A stretch of 10,516 nt of DNA from CAZYYO01 sp964650965 (GCA_964650965.1 CAZYYO010000073.1:1-10516), one strand, 5' to 3'; numbered from the stretch's first letter, positions 1 through 6,816 are shown. Notes: generated by a model from the letters alone, not told the origin. A program made the numbers and translations.

Positions 1-425
1 ATGGCTATGTATATGTAGCACAGATCGCTCTTGGTGCTAACCCAGCACAGGCTGTAAAGGTTATTGCAGAAGCAGAAGCTTACAACGGACCATCCTTAAT
101 CATTGGTTATGCTCCTTGCGAACTTCACGGAATCGCTAAGGGTGGAATGAACCACTGTCAGGATGAGATGAAGAAGGCTGTATCCGCTGGATACTGGAAT
201 TTATTCTCCTTCAACCCAACCTTAAAGGCAGAAGGAAAGAATCCATTTACCTTAACCAGCAAGCCTGGTGATGGAACCTATCAGGACTTCTTAAATAATG
301 AAACTCGTTACACTCGTCTGGTGAAACCTTTCCCAGAAAGAGCAGAGCGTCTGTTCAAAGAGTCCGAAGAAGCAGCTATGGCTCGTTACGAGCACCTACT
401 GAAGTTAGTAGAGCTGTATAAATAA
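1..425 (+). CDS. nifJ: Pyruvate:ferredoxin (flavodoxin) oxidoreductase, C-terminal part (5' truncated by window)
   Basis: The open frame runs in from the window edge (first full codon at base 3) and ends at TAA 423-425, giving 140 residues. It matches the C-terminal end of the single-chain pyruvate:ferredoxin oxidoreductase, which converts pyruvate and CoA to acetyl-CoA, CO2 and reduced ferredoxin in the cytoplasm of anaerobes. Visible hallmarks are the VAQIALGANPAQ segment, IIGYAPCELHGI, a GM..CQDEMKKAV..GYW.L..FNP stretch, and the terminal FKESEEAAMARYEHLLKL helix. The Cys at 117-119 (in APCELHG) corresponds to the late Cys that ligates the proximal 4Fe-4S cluster in characterised enzymes (family knowledge). 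The full protein is normally about 1,170-1,180 residues, so roughly 12% is here. It is followed directly by a strong terminator, so it ends its transcription unit. Confidence 0.95.
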   Translation, partial: GYVYVAQIALGANPAQAVKVIAEAEAYNGPSLIIGYAPCELHGIAKGGMNHCQDEMKKAVSAGYWNLFSFNPTLKAEGKNPFTLTSKPGDGTYQDFLNNETRYTRLVKPFPERAERLFKESEEAAMARYEHLLKLVELYK

Positions 426-465
426 GTCATACCTGTCATACTTTTATAGAAAGTCTGAACAGTAG

Positions 466-506
466 AAAATCCCCAGACATATCTTTGGATGTGTCTGGGG
501 ATTTTT
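466..506 (+). terminator. Strong intrinsic terminator after the oxidoreductase gene
   Basis: There is a near-perfect hairpin. Bases 466-483 (AAAATCCCCAGACATATC) pair with 488-505 around a TTTG loop, with one T-G wobble. CCCCAGACA faces TGTCTGGGG, and the U tract (ATTTTT) follows at once. It lies 40 nt after the stop codon at 425 and well before the next promoter, so it separates the two transcription units. Confidence 0.93.
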
Positions 507-572
507 ATATGGAAGAAAACAGCTTCTGTAGAATAACCTTTTGATTTTCATTTGCTTGGAATGGATTGGTGG

Positions 573-601
573 TTGCATCTCATGAAATTAAATGCTAGAA
601 T
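573..601 (+). promoter_or_regulatory. Sigma-A type promoter with extended -10
   Basis: The -35 TTGCAT (573-578), a 17-nt spacer and the -10 TAGAAT (596-601) are preceded by TG at 593-594, giving an extended -10. The predicted start is near 608, about 40 nt before the coiled-coil gene. It would drive that gene, the pyrophosphatase and perhaps the flavoredoxin gene. Between the terminator (to 506) and this site I see nothing else. Confidence 0.6.
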
Positions 602-647
602 TAGAACATATAAATCGAAAAATGTCAGTACATAATGAAGGGGAATA

Positions 648-1580
648 TTGGAGATGGATCAAACAAACTTCGGAAATGAAATAGATCAGAGACCACACTA
701 TCAGGCAGAGAGTGAAGAAGTGCATACAGGGGAACCAGCAGAAGAATCTGGCGAAGATATGCTTCTTGTACAGATTGATGCATTTCGTGACAAGGCAAGA
801 CAGCTGCAATCCTTTATCAGTGCGAAAGAGCGAAAAGTAAAGGAATTAGAAGCACTGGTTCGGGCGAAGGAAGCAAAAAACATAGAGCTTCAGCAGATAC
901 TTGCGAAAAAGCAGGCAGAAGCAGATGGTATTGTGAAAGATGTAGAGACCCAGGTTGACCGTATGATGCAGAACATGAAGGCAAGTATGGATGATTTGGA
1001 AGGAAGAATTGCAACACAGGTCTCTAACAATGAAATGGCAGCAGCAGAGCAGACGCGAGAAGTTCGGGATACCTTGCAGAACATGAGTACAGGACTGGCA
1101 GATGTTACAACGGGGCTGGAAGGAATTTCATCTAAGCTGGACGAAGTTGTGGATTCTGGAATTAAGAATGTAGGAGAACAGATTACTGGAGTCAATACCC
1201 AGATTCATGGTGTTAAGACCCAGGTAGATGACGTATTTAGTCAGATGGAAGGCGTCACTGGTAAGATGGATGAAGTCAATGATCGGGTAGGCGGCGTAGG
1301 CGAGAAGGTAGAATTAGTTACTGCCAATGTTGGAACCATGAGTACATCCTTAGAAGAAATGGGCAATGAATTATCAGAGAAGGTGCATTCTGAAAATGTA
1401 AAATGTTATCGGAATATACAAGATCTTATGAAAGAAATGGATGATAAGGACGATACCGGTATTACCTCAGAGAAGCATTTTACTTCCTTAAAGGGACAGT
1501 TGGGATTTTTAACCTGTTTCTCTATTGTGAATTTTTTACTGACGATTGTAGTGGTATTATGTCTGCTAGGCGTATTCTAG
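648..1580 (+). CDS. Coiled-coil protein with C-terminal membrane anchor, function unknown
   Basis: I do not recognise a family. The 310-residue protein has an acidic N-terminus (about 1-38, many Glu/Asp), a charged helix with coiled-coil character (about 40-125), then 15 regular heptads (143-248) with I/L/V/M at a and V/M/I at d and a one-residue skip at Gly171. A short acidic linker (DDKDD, 265-269) leads to one hydrophobic segment at about 285-310 that ends the protein. There is no N-terminal signal sequence, so the likely topology is a cytoplasmic coiled coil held in the inner membrane by its tail. The start may be TTG 648 (4 nt after AAGGGG) or ATG 654 (10 nt after); the difference is two residues. 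The stop lies 25 nt before the pyrophosphatase start, so the two genes are probably co-transcribed. Possible roles are a membrane tether, scaffold or cell-envelope organiser, but this is inference only. Confidence 0.85.
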   Translation: MEMDQTNFGNEIDQRPHYQAESEEVHTGEPAEESGEDMLLVQIDAFRDKARQLQSFISAKERKVKELEALVRAKEAKNIELQQILAKKQAEADGIVKDVETQVDRMMQNMKASMDDLEGRIATQVSNNEMAAAEQTREVRDTLQNMSTGLADVTTGLEGISSKLDEVVDSGIKNVGEQITGVNTQIHGVKTQVDDVFSQMEGVTGKMDEVNDRVGGVGEKVELVTANVGTMSTSLEEMGNELSEKVHSENVKCYRNIQDLMKEMDDKDDTGITSEKHFTSLKGQLGFLTCFSIVNFLLTIVVVLCLLGVF

Positions 1581-1591
1581 AATGATAAATC

Positions 1592-1597
1592 AGGAGG
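1592..1597 (+). promoter_or_regulatory. Ribosome binding site that sets the pyrophosphatase start
   Basis: A consensus AGGAGG sits 8 nt before ATG 1606. An in-frame ATG at 1582 lies upstream of it and would place the Shine-Dalgarno inside the coding sequence, so 1606 is the better start. Confidence 0.85.
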
Positions 1598-1605
1598 CTT
1601 TCTGT

Positions 1606-3261
1606 ATGACACAGAAACAAGCACGAAGCATCTGGGTTGTGGGACACAAGAATCCAGATACAGATTCTATCTGTGCAGCGATTACCTATGCGAATTTGAA
1701 GAATCTGACAGAACCGAATATATATATACCTAAGAAAGCGGGGAACCTGAATGAGGAGACCCGCTATGTTTTAGACCGTTTTCATTTGAAGGAACCACAG
1801 ACCATTGAAACCGCAGGGACGCAGCTAAAGGATATTGAATTTCGCCACACCGAAGGGGTCAGCGGACACTATTCCTTGAAGAAAGCATGGGAGCTGATGA
1901 AATCCGAGGACGTGGTAACTCTTCCTATTGTCAATTCCGGTCAGAAGCTGGAAGGCTTAATTGTAAATGGAGACATTGCCTATTCCTATATGGATGTATA
2001 TGATAATCATATTTTAAGCCAGTCGAGAACTCAGTATAAGAATATTATTGAGACCTTAAATGGTCGTTTAATTACAGGAAATGCCCATGCATATTTTGTG
2101 AATGGTAAGGTTGTTGTGGCTGCTGGAAACCAGGATTTTATGCGTCAGGAAATTGAACCGGATGATTTGGTGATTCTGGGAAATGTTGTGGAACGACAGA
2201 TGATTGCTTTAGAAGAGAATGCTAGCTGCATGATTGTATGTGGTGTCATAGAGGTGGATTCTAAGGTAGTAGAAATGGCAGCCCAAAAGGACTGTGTGAT
2301 TATTACTACGGAATACGATCCTTTTACAACAGCTAGACTGATTCATCAAAGCATGCCAATCCGCCAGTTTATGACGAAGGAGAATGTAATTACCTTTAGT
2401 CTGGATGATTATATAGATGATGTAAAGCAGGTAATGTCTAAGGTGAGACATCGGGATTTTCCGGTGTTGGACGAGCAGCGACATTACATTGGAATGGTAT
2501 CCAGACGAAATCTGTTGAATATGCAGAAGAAACAGCTAATCTTGGTAGACCATAATGAGAAATCCCAGGCAGTGGATGGTATTGAAGAAACAGAAATTCT
2601 GGAGATTATTGACCATCATCGACTGGGAAGCTTAGAGACCATATCACCTATCTTTTTCCGGAATCAGCCCCTGGGCTGTACTTCTACCATTATATACCAG
2701 ATGTATCAGGAGAAGGGAGTTGCCATAGATGAGAAGATGGCAGGTCTATTGTGCGCAGCGATTCTGTCAGATACCTTGATGTTCCGTTCTCCCACCTGCA
2801 CGCCACTAGATCAGGAGGTTGCTGAGAAATTAGCCACTATTGCCGGAGTAGAAATAGAGGAGCTGGCAACAGCCATGTTTGAAGCTGGAAGCGACTTTAA
2901 GTCTAAGACAACAGAGGAAATCTTTTATCAGGATTTTAAGACCTTTAGTCTGGATGAGGCAGATTTCGGCGTTGCCCAGGTAAGCGCTGTCAGTGAGAAA
3001 CAGTTAAAGAGTATTAAGAATGATTTACAGGCTTATATGAAGAATGTTCTGGTAAGCAAGAATCTGGACATGGTATTTTTAATGCTTACGGATATATTAA
3101 ACGAACAAACGGAATTGTTGTATGCAGGAAATGATGCTGAGAATCTGGTGATTCGAGCATTTCATCCAGAACATACAGGAGACAGCTTTATTCTGCCCAA
3201 GGTAGTGTCTCGAAAGAAACAGCTGATACCAGTCTTAATTGAAACAATGCAAAATGATTAA
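1606..3261 (+). CDS. ppaC: Manganese-dependent (family II) inorganic pyrophosphatase with CBS-DRTGG-CBS regulatory insert
   Basis: A soluble enzyme of the DHH phosphoesterase superfamily that hydrolyses pyrophosphate to two phosphates and so drives biosynthetic reactions. In 551 residues one can see the metal motif GHKNPDTDS (13-21), a first CBS domain (about 65-132), a DRTGG domain (about 140-245), a second CBS domain (about 251-304), VDHNE (314-318), the DHH motif IDHH (335-338), and a C-terminal DHHA2 domain with the substrate-binding SRKKQ (535-539). Plain family II enzymes have about 310 residues; the extra 240 are the sensor insert. In characterised relatives the CBS domains bind AMP/ADP (inhibiting) or ATP, and the DRTGG domain with CBS binds diadenosine polyphosphates. 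All key catalytic residues are present, so it should be active. It follows the coiled-coil gene by 25 nt. Confidence 0.95.
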   Translation: MTQKQARSIWVVGHKNPDTDSICAAITYANLKNLTEPNIYIPKKAGNLNEETRYVLDRFHLKEPQTIETAGTQLKDIEFRHTEGVSGHYSLKKAWELMKSEDVVTLPIVNSGQKLEGLIVNGDIAYSYMDVYDNHILSQSRTQYKNIIETLNGRLITGNAHAYFVNGKVVVAAGNQDFMRQEIEPDDLVILGNVVERQMIALEENASCMIVCGVIEVDSKVVEMAAQKDCVIITTEYDPFTTARLIHQSMPIRQFMTKENVITFSLDDYIDDVKQVMSKVRHRDFPVLDEQRHYIGMVSRRNLLNMQKKQLILVDHNEKSQAVDGIEETEILEIIDHHRLGSLETISPIFFRNQPLGCTSTIIYQMYQEKGVAIDEKMAGLLCAAILSDTLMFRSPTCTPLDQEVAEKLATIAGVEIEELATAMFEAGSDFKSKTTEEIFYQDFKTFSLDEADFGVAQVSAVSEKQLKSIKNDLQAYMKNVLVSKNLDMVFLMLTDILNEQTELLYAGNDAENLVIRAFHPEHTGDSFILPKVVSRKKQLIPVLIETMQND

Positions 3262-3276
3262 CAATGTGATAGATAT

Positions 3277-3309
3277 GGCTGTGAAGCAACATGCTCCACA
3301 GCTTCTTTC
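3277..3309 (+). other. Hairpin between pyrophosphatase and flavoredoxin genes
   Basis: GCTGTG (3278-3283) pairs with CACAGC (3297-3302), with an inner AGC/GCT pairing and an AACAT loop. An alternative GAAGC/GCTTC (3283-3287 with 3301-3305) overlaps it. The tail TTCTTT is only moderately T-rich, so this may be a weak terminator, an attenuator or an mRNA processing or stability element. No convincing promoter is visible in the 67-nt gap, so read-through from upstream is likely. Confidence 0.4.
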
Positions 3310-3328
3310 ATGAAAAGGAGAAAACAAT

Positions 3329-3895
3329 ATGGCAAAACAGGAATGGAAACCGGGAAATATGCTATATCCCCTTCCGGCAGTTATGGTAAGCTGCAGAAGT
3401 AAACAGGGAGAAGACAATATTATTACTGTAGCCTGGACAGGCACAATCTGTACCAATCCACCCATGGTATATATTTCTGTTCGACCAGAACGGCATTCCT
3501 ATAAAATGATACGGGAAACGGGAGAATTTGTCATTAATCTTACCACCAGAGACCTGGTGAGAGCCACTGATTATTGCGGCGTTACCTCTGGAAGCAAGGT
3601 AGATAAGTTCGCAGCCTGCCATTTGACCAAGCTTCCGGCTACGAAGGTCAATGTACCTATGATAGAGGAAAGCCCGGTAAATATTGAATGCAGGGTGCGT
3701 GAGGTGAAGGAACTGGGCTCCCACCATATGTTTATTGCAGATGTGGTAAATGTCCATGCAGATGAGAAATATATGGATGAAACAGGACGGTTCTCCCTGG
3801 CGAAAGCCCAGCCCATTACTTATTCCCATGGGGAGTATTATGATTTGGGGGAGAAGCTGGGAACCTTTGGGTATACGATTCGGAAGAAGAAATAG
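3329..3895 (+). CDS. Flavoredoxin-like flavin reductase family protein (FMN-binding split barrel)
   Basis: A 188-residue cytoplasmic protein of the flavin reductase-like, FMN-binding split-barrel family (flavoredoxin group). These proteins hold FMN and act in electron transfer or flavin reduction in anaerobes; the partner and substrate of this one cannot be read from sequence. Typical features are the N-terminal proline-rich strand (NMLYPLPAVMVSC), the cofactor-loop region ITVAWTGTICTNPPMVYISVRPERHSY (about 32-58), GEFVINL (65-71), the DYCGVTSG..VDKF segment (81-93), and the C-terminal YDLGEKLGTFGYTIRKKK. AAAGGAG (3314-3320) stands 8 nt before the ATG, which supports this start. It is the last plus-strand gene before a convergent junction. 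It may be co-transcribed with ppaC across a 67-nt gap holding a hairpin. No functional link to ppaC is evident. Confidence 0.88.
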   Translation: MAKQEWKPGNMLYPLPAVMVSCRSKQGEDNIITVAWTGTICTNPPMVYISVRPERHSYKMIRETGEFVINLTTRDLVRATDYCGVTSGSKVDKFAACHLTKLPATKVNVPMIEESPVNIECRVREVKELGSHHMFIADVVNVHADEKYMDETGRFSLAKAQPITYSHGEYYDLGEKLGTFGYTIRKKK

Positions 3896-3900
3896 AAGGA

Positions 3901-3947
3901 GCACAGCCTATTAGAGTTTCTGCTACGCAGAAAAAGGCTGTGCGTAG
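3901..3947. terminator. Probable bidirectional terminator at convergent gene ends, with nested inverted repeats
   Basis: GCACAGCC (3901-3908) pairs with GGCTGTGC (3936-3943), enclosing an inner hairpin TTTCTGC-TAC-GCAGAAA (3917-3933). A competing stem, CTACGCA (3923-3929) with TGCGTAG (3941-3947), overlaps both. It lies 5 nt after the flavoredoxin stop and 27 nt past the stop of the opposite DUF4364 gene. Neither side has a perfect U tract, although the minus-strand side is T-rich, so termination is likely but not certain. Confidence 0.55.
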
Positions 3948-3974
3948 GTTATATTTTCTACGAAAACATAACAG

Positions 3975-4490
3975 TTACTGTACCAGTACATCCATCAGGC
4001 TGGCGTAGACTTCTTCGTAGCGTACCTTCCAGTTGGTGCATATGGCTTCGGCCTGTGCTTTGGAAGGGACGTGGAAGGAGAAGTCCATTACGTTATGATG
4101 GTCTTCAGCCATTTTGCAATGCACCAGGTAGCCTCCGCCGGTGGCTTTATAGAAGTCAGCGGATAAGGAGTTCTCTTTCTTCATTTGCAGCTTATGATGA
4201 TGGAAGAACTGGTGAATGTCATCTTCAATTCCCTGGGTCATCTTATCCCGGAATAATTCCAGCGTCTTTCTTCCTTCGTCTGTCAGGGTATATTGTGTAT
4301 TATTATGGACTGTCTCAGAATGAATCATATTTGCATCCACCAGGTCGCTGATGGTTTGCTGGACAGTAAAATAGTCTGTATATTCTGCATCTAAGAAAAA
4401 ATCCGATATTTGTGCATTACTTAAGGGAAAGTCCACCTTGGACAATAGATTAAGTACAGTAATTTTATATAGTATATTTGGTTCTGCCAT
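3975..4490 (-). CDS. DUF4364 family winged-helix protein
   Basis: The 171-residue protein matches the DUF4364 family of Firmicutes, small proteins with an N-terminal winged helix-turn-helix. The first 85 residues fit this fold: helices in ILYKITVLNLLSKVDFPLSNAQISDFFLD and FTVQQTISDLVDANMIHSET, then a wing-like YTLTDEGRKTLELF, a signature shared with PadR/MarR-like repressors. The second half (about 95-171) is probably a dimer or ligand domain. A DNA-binding regulator is the natural guess, but no target is known to me. The start ATG lies inside the end of the radical SAM gene (26-nt overlap) with AAAGGA about 9 nt upstream, so translation is probably coupled. It may control its own operon, for instance through the palindrome at 6634-6653; that is inference. 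Confidence 0.85.
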   Translation of the reverse strand: MAEPNILYKITVLNLLSKVDFPLSNAQISDFFLDAEYTDYFTVQQTISDLVDANMIHSETVHNNTQYTLTDEGRKTLELFRDKMTQGIEDDIHQFFHHHKLQMKKENSLSADFYKATGGGYLVHCKMAEDHHNVMDFSFHVPSKAQAEAICTNWKVRYEEVYASLMDVLVQ

Positions 4491-5397
4491 TGTTATATTC
4501 CTTTCCCTGATAGGTATCTTGTTCTTTTAATTTTTTATGAATGGTATTTAATACCAGTCGTTTATTTTGGCTCCAAAGAGGAGCAATGAGAAGTGATTTT
4601 GGTCCATCACCAGTCATACGGTGAATGACCATCTCTGGTGGAATTCGCTGAATACATTCTACAATCAAGTCAGTATATTCTTCTAAGGATAATGTGGGAA
4701 ATGGTTGGGATTGATACATTTCCCCTAATATTGTTCCGTTTAATACATGAAGCAGCTGCAGCTTGATTCCCCAGATGGGAAGTGAGGTAAGATAATCTAC
4801 AGACTGAAGCATCATTTCTTTATTTTCCCCGGGAAGCCCAAGAATAACATGAGCAATCACCTTGATACCAGCATGATGAAGCTTATGGACAACTTCCTGA
4901 AAAAGCTTCAGTGAAAAACCAGTGCGAAGCATGGTGTGGCTTGTCTCATGCATGGTCTGATAACCCAGCTCTACCCAAACCTCTTTCGTCCGGTTTAGCT
5001 GAGATAAGAGATGAATTACCTTATCATCAATGCAGTCAGGTCTTGTGGCAATGGAAAGAATGATGATATCCTCCCGTTCCACAACAGGTGTAAACAAGTT
5101 CTTCAGATAAGATATGGAAGCATAGGTGTTGGTAAATGCCTGAAAATAAGCAATAAAATGCTTACATTGCACCTTTCCGGAAATTCTTTCCTTGGCTTCT
5201 TGAATCTGCTCCTCCATGAGTAGGGCAGAAGAGGCAGCGAAATCTCCGCTGCCACCTTCACTGCAAAAAATACATCCACTGCTTCCAATGGTTCCATCCC
5301 GATTGGGGCAGGTCATATTACCTGATAGGGAAAGCTTGTATATTTTCTCTCCATAGGTATCCTTCAGGTAATCATTTAAAGAATAATATCTTGCCAT
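4465..5397 (-). CDS. TIGR01212 family (YhcC-like) radical SAM protein
   Basis: A 310-residue radical S-adenosylmethionine protein, the usual length for the TIGR01212/YhcC group. The cluster cysteines are in TCPNRDGTIGSSGCIFC: Cys30, Cys42 and Cys45 (C-x11-C-x2-C), spacing typical of this group and unlike the common C-x3-C-x2-C. Further family marks are GSGDFA, YFQAFTNTYA, ATRPDCID, VWVELGYQT, HVILGLPGE (SAM-binding region) and RMTGDGP near the C-terminus. The N-terminal half resembles the radical SAM domain of Elp3. The reaction is not established as far as I know; an RNA or tRNA modification role is a guess from the Elp3 resemblance. The start codon overlaps the malic enzyme stop in TAATG, and AAAGGA lies about 12 nt upstream, so it is probably translated by coupling to that gene. 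Confidence 0.92.
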   Translation of the reverse strand: MARYYSLNDYLKDTYGEKIYKLSLSGNMTCPNRDGTIGSSGCIFCSEGGSGDFAASSALLMEEQIQEAKERISGKVQCKHFIAYFQAFTNTYASISYLKNLFTPVVEREDIIILSIATRPDCIDDKVIHLLSQLNRTKEVWVELGYQTMHETSHTMLRTGFSLKLFQEVVHKLHHAGIKVIAHVILGLPGENKEMMLQSVDYLTSLPIWGIKLQLLHVLNGTILGEMYQSQPFPTLSLEEYTDLIVECIQRIPPEMVIHRMTGDGPKSLLIAPLWSQNKRLVLNTIHKKLKEQDTYQGKEYNNGRTKYTI

Positions 5398-6548
5398 TAT
5401 TTAATATGATCCTTTACAGCCTGGGATACGACCTGGGCAACTCTTGGGTCAAATGCTTCCGGCATAATGCAGTCTTCGTTTAACTGATCCTCAGGAACAA
5501 GACTGGCAATGGCATTGGCTGCTGCCAGCTTCATTTCTTCTGTAATCTGAGTTGCACGACCTTCTAAGGCACCCTTAAAGATTCCAGGAAAAGCAACCAC
5601 ATTATTCACCTGATTTGGGAAATCACTTCTTCCGGTTCCGACTACCTTAGCACCGGCAGCTTTTGCCACATCCGGCATGATTTCCGGTGTAGGATTGGCC
5701 ATTGCAAATAGAATAGCATCCTTATTCATAGAAGCAACCATTTCGGCACTTACAATGCCAGGTGCAGAGACACCAACGAAGATATCTGCATTTTTCAGGG
5801 CGTCAGCTAAGGTTCCTTTTTTATTTTCCAGATTGGTCACTTCCGTCATTTTCTGCTGCATCCAGTTTAAGTTTGGATAATCCTTACCAATAATGCCTTC
5901 TCGGTCACACATCATAACATGGGTAAATCCATAAGTAAGCAGCAGCTTGGTAATAGCAACACCAGCACTTCCGGCACCGTTTACAACAACCTGACAATCT
6001 TCCTTCTTCTTACCTACTACCTTTAATGCATTGATAATGCCGGCAAGTACAACGATAGCTGTGCCGTGCTGGTCATCATGAAAGACTGGAATATCAAGCA
6101 TTTCCTTCAATCGTTGTTCAATCTCGAAGCAACGGGGAGCAGAAATATCCTCTAGATTAATGCCTCCGAAGGTGGGAGCTAAATTAGCAATGGTAGAGAT
6201 GATTTCCTCCGTGTCTTGTGTAGCAAGGCAGATGGGAAATGCATTTACATTGGCAAATTCCTTAAATAGGACACATTTGCCTTCCATAACAGGCATGGCA
6301 GCCTCCGGACCGATATTGCCCAGACCTAAAACAGCACTTCCGTCGGAAATAACAGCAACGGTGTTGGCTTTTATGGTGTAATTATATACTTCTTCTTTAT
6401 TTTCAGCGATGATTCTGCAGGGAGCAGCTACACCGGGGGTGTATGCAATGGACAAATCCTCTCTGGATTTTACAGGTGCTTTTGCAGTGGTTTCAAGTTT
6501 TCCGTTCCATTGTTTGTGTAGGAATACAGCTTTTTCATCAATACTCAT
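5397..6548 (-). CDS. Malic enzyme (oxaloacetate-decarboxylating malate dehydrogenase)
   Basis: A 383-residue short-form bacterial malic enzyme that converts malate to pyruvate and CO2 with reduction of NAD(P). The N-terminal malic domain shows the catalytic Tyr in IAYTPGVAAPCR (about 36), VAVISDGSAVLGLGNIGPEAAMPVMEGK with the catalytic Lys (about 91), and the metal ligands in INLEDI (133-134) and VFHDDQHGTA (158-159). The C-terminal Rossmann domain has VNGAGSAGVA (189-198). An Asp at the end of the second strand (MCDREG, about 215) suggests NAD rather than NADP, which is inference. There is no C-terminal phosphotransacetylase-like extension. Two tandem ATGs exist: ATG 6551 is only 3 nt from AGGAGA (6560-6555), while ATG 6548 is 6 nt away, so I chose 6548. 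It leads a three-gene operon with the radical SAM and DUF4364 genes. Confidence 0.95.
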   Translation of the reverse strand: MSIDEKAVFLHKQWNGKLETTAKAPVKSREDLSIAYTPGVAAPCRIIAENKEEVYNYTIKANTVAVISDGSAVLGLGNIGPEAAMPVMEGKCVLFKEFANVNAFPICLATQDTEEIISTIANLAPTFGGINLEDISAPRCFEIEQRLKEMLDIPVFHDDQHGTAIVVLAGIINALKVVGKKKEDCQVVVNGAGSAGVAITKLLLTYGFTHVMMCDREGIIGKDYPNLNWMQQKMTEVTNLENKKGTLADALKNADIFVGVSAPGIVSAEMVASMNKDAILFAMANPTPEIMPDVAKAAGAKVVGTGRSDFPNQVNNVVAFPGIFKGALEGRATQITEEMKLAAANAIASLVPEDQLNEDCIMPEAFDPRVAQVVSQAVKDHIK

Positions 6549-6618
6549 CATATGTCTCCTGTTCTATTCTTTCTTCTTTTTGTTTCCTTGATTATTTCAT
6601 ATTAAAAACATTATGAAT

Positions 6619-6647
6619 ATGATACCATTAAAAAATTTGTTCTGCAA
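6619..6647 (-). promoter_or_regulatory. Promoter of the malic enzyme operon
   Basis: Read on the minus strand, -35 TTGCAG (6647-6642), a 17-nt spacer and -10 TATCAT (6624-6619), with TG one base before the -10 hexamer (extended -10). The start would be near 6612, giving a leader of about 60 nt. The -35 lies within an inverted repeat (6634-6653). Confidence 0.6.
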
Positions 6648-6653
6648 CAAATT
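6634..6653. repeat. Perfect 8+8 bp palindrome, candidate operator
   Basis: AATTTGTT (6634-6641), a CTGC spacer, then AACAAATT (6646-6653). It covers the predicted -35 of the malic enzyme promoter, the position expected of a repressor site for a dimeric protein. No U tract follows on either strand, so it is not a terminator. Confidence 0.45.
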
Positions 6654-6786
6654 AGGACTTCCATTTTTATTAAAAACAAGGTATACTATCTTTTGTAAAC
6701 GTATTCAGTCGATTCAGACAATAGATTCCCAAAAATAAGAGAAGTATTGAGTTAGCTATTAGATTATTTTCGCAAAGAAATCAGAA

Positions 6787-6816
6787 TTGTAATAATATTT
6801 GGAATATTTATATAGA
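6787..6816 (+). promoter_or_regulatory. Candidate rho promoter
   Basis: TTGTAA (6787-6792), an 18-nt spacer and TATAGA (6811-6816) would start transcription about 37 nt before the rho ATG. The match is mediocre in a very AT-rich stretch. Another -10-like TATACT at 6682 has no good -35. The rest of the 308-nt divergent region shows only AT-rich sequence and a short ATTCAG direct repeat (6703, 6712). Confidence 0.3.

Noticed and set aside
890..1195. A 101-codon minus-strand frame opposite the coiled-coil gene
   Set aside because: The Ser-rich product comes from reading a heptad-repeat gene in reverse. It has no ribosome binding site or promoter.
1582..1605. Upstream ATG 1582 as the pyrophosphatase start
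   Set aside because: The AGGAGG at 1592-1597 lies inside that extension and fits ATG 1606 with 8-nt spacing. The family N-terminus also begins just before the GHKNPDTDS motif.
3362..3904. A 180-codon open frame on the minus strand opposite the flavoredoxin gene
   Set aside because: It is fully antisense to a clear family member, has no credible ribosome binding site, and its product is unlike any family I know. It is a composition shadow.
6634..6653. Rex (redox sensor) operator
   Set aside because: It has TTGTT and AACAA but lacks the inner AA/TT of the Rex consensus, and the half-site spacing is shorter (4 nt between TTGTT and AACAA), so I do not assign it to Rex.
6703..6717. ATTCAG direct repeat in the malic enzyme-rho gap as a repeat array
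   Set aside because: There are only two 6-bp copies, 9 bp apart, in AT-rich DNA, which could arise by chance. There is no CRISPR or iteron pattern.
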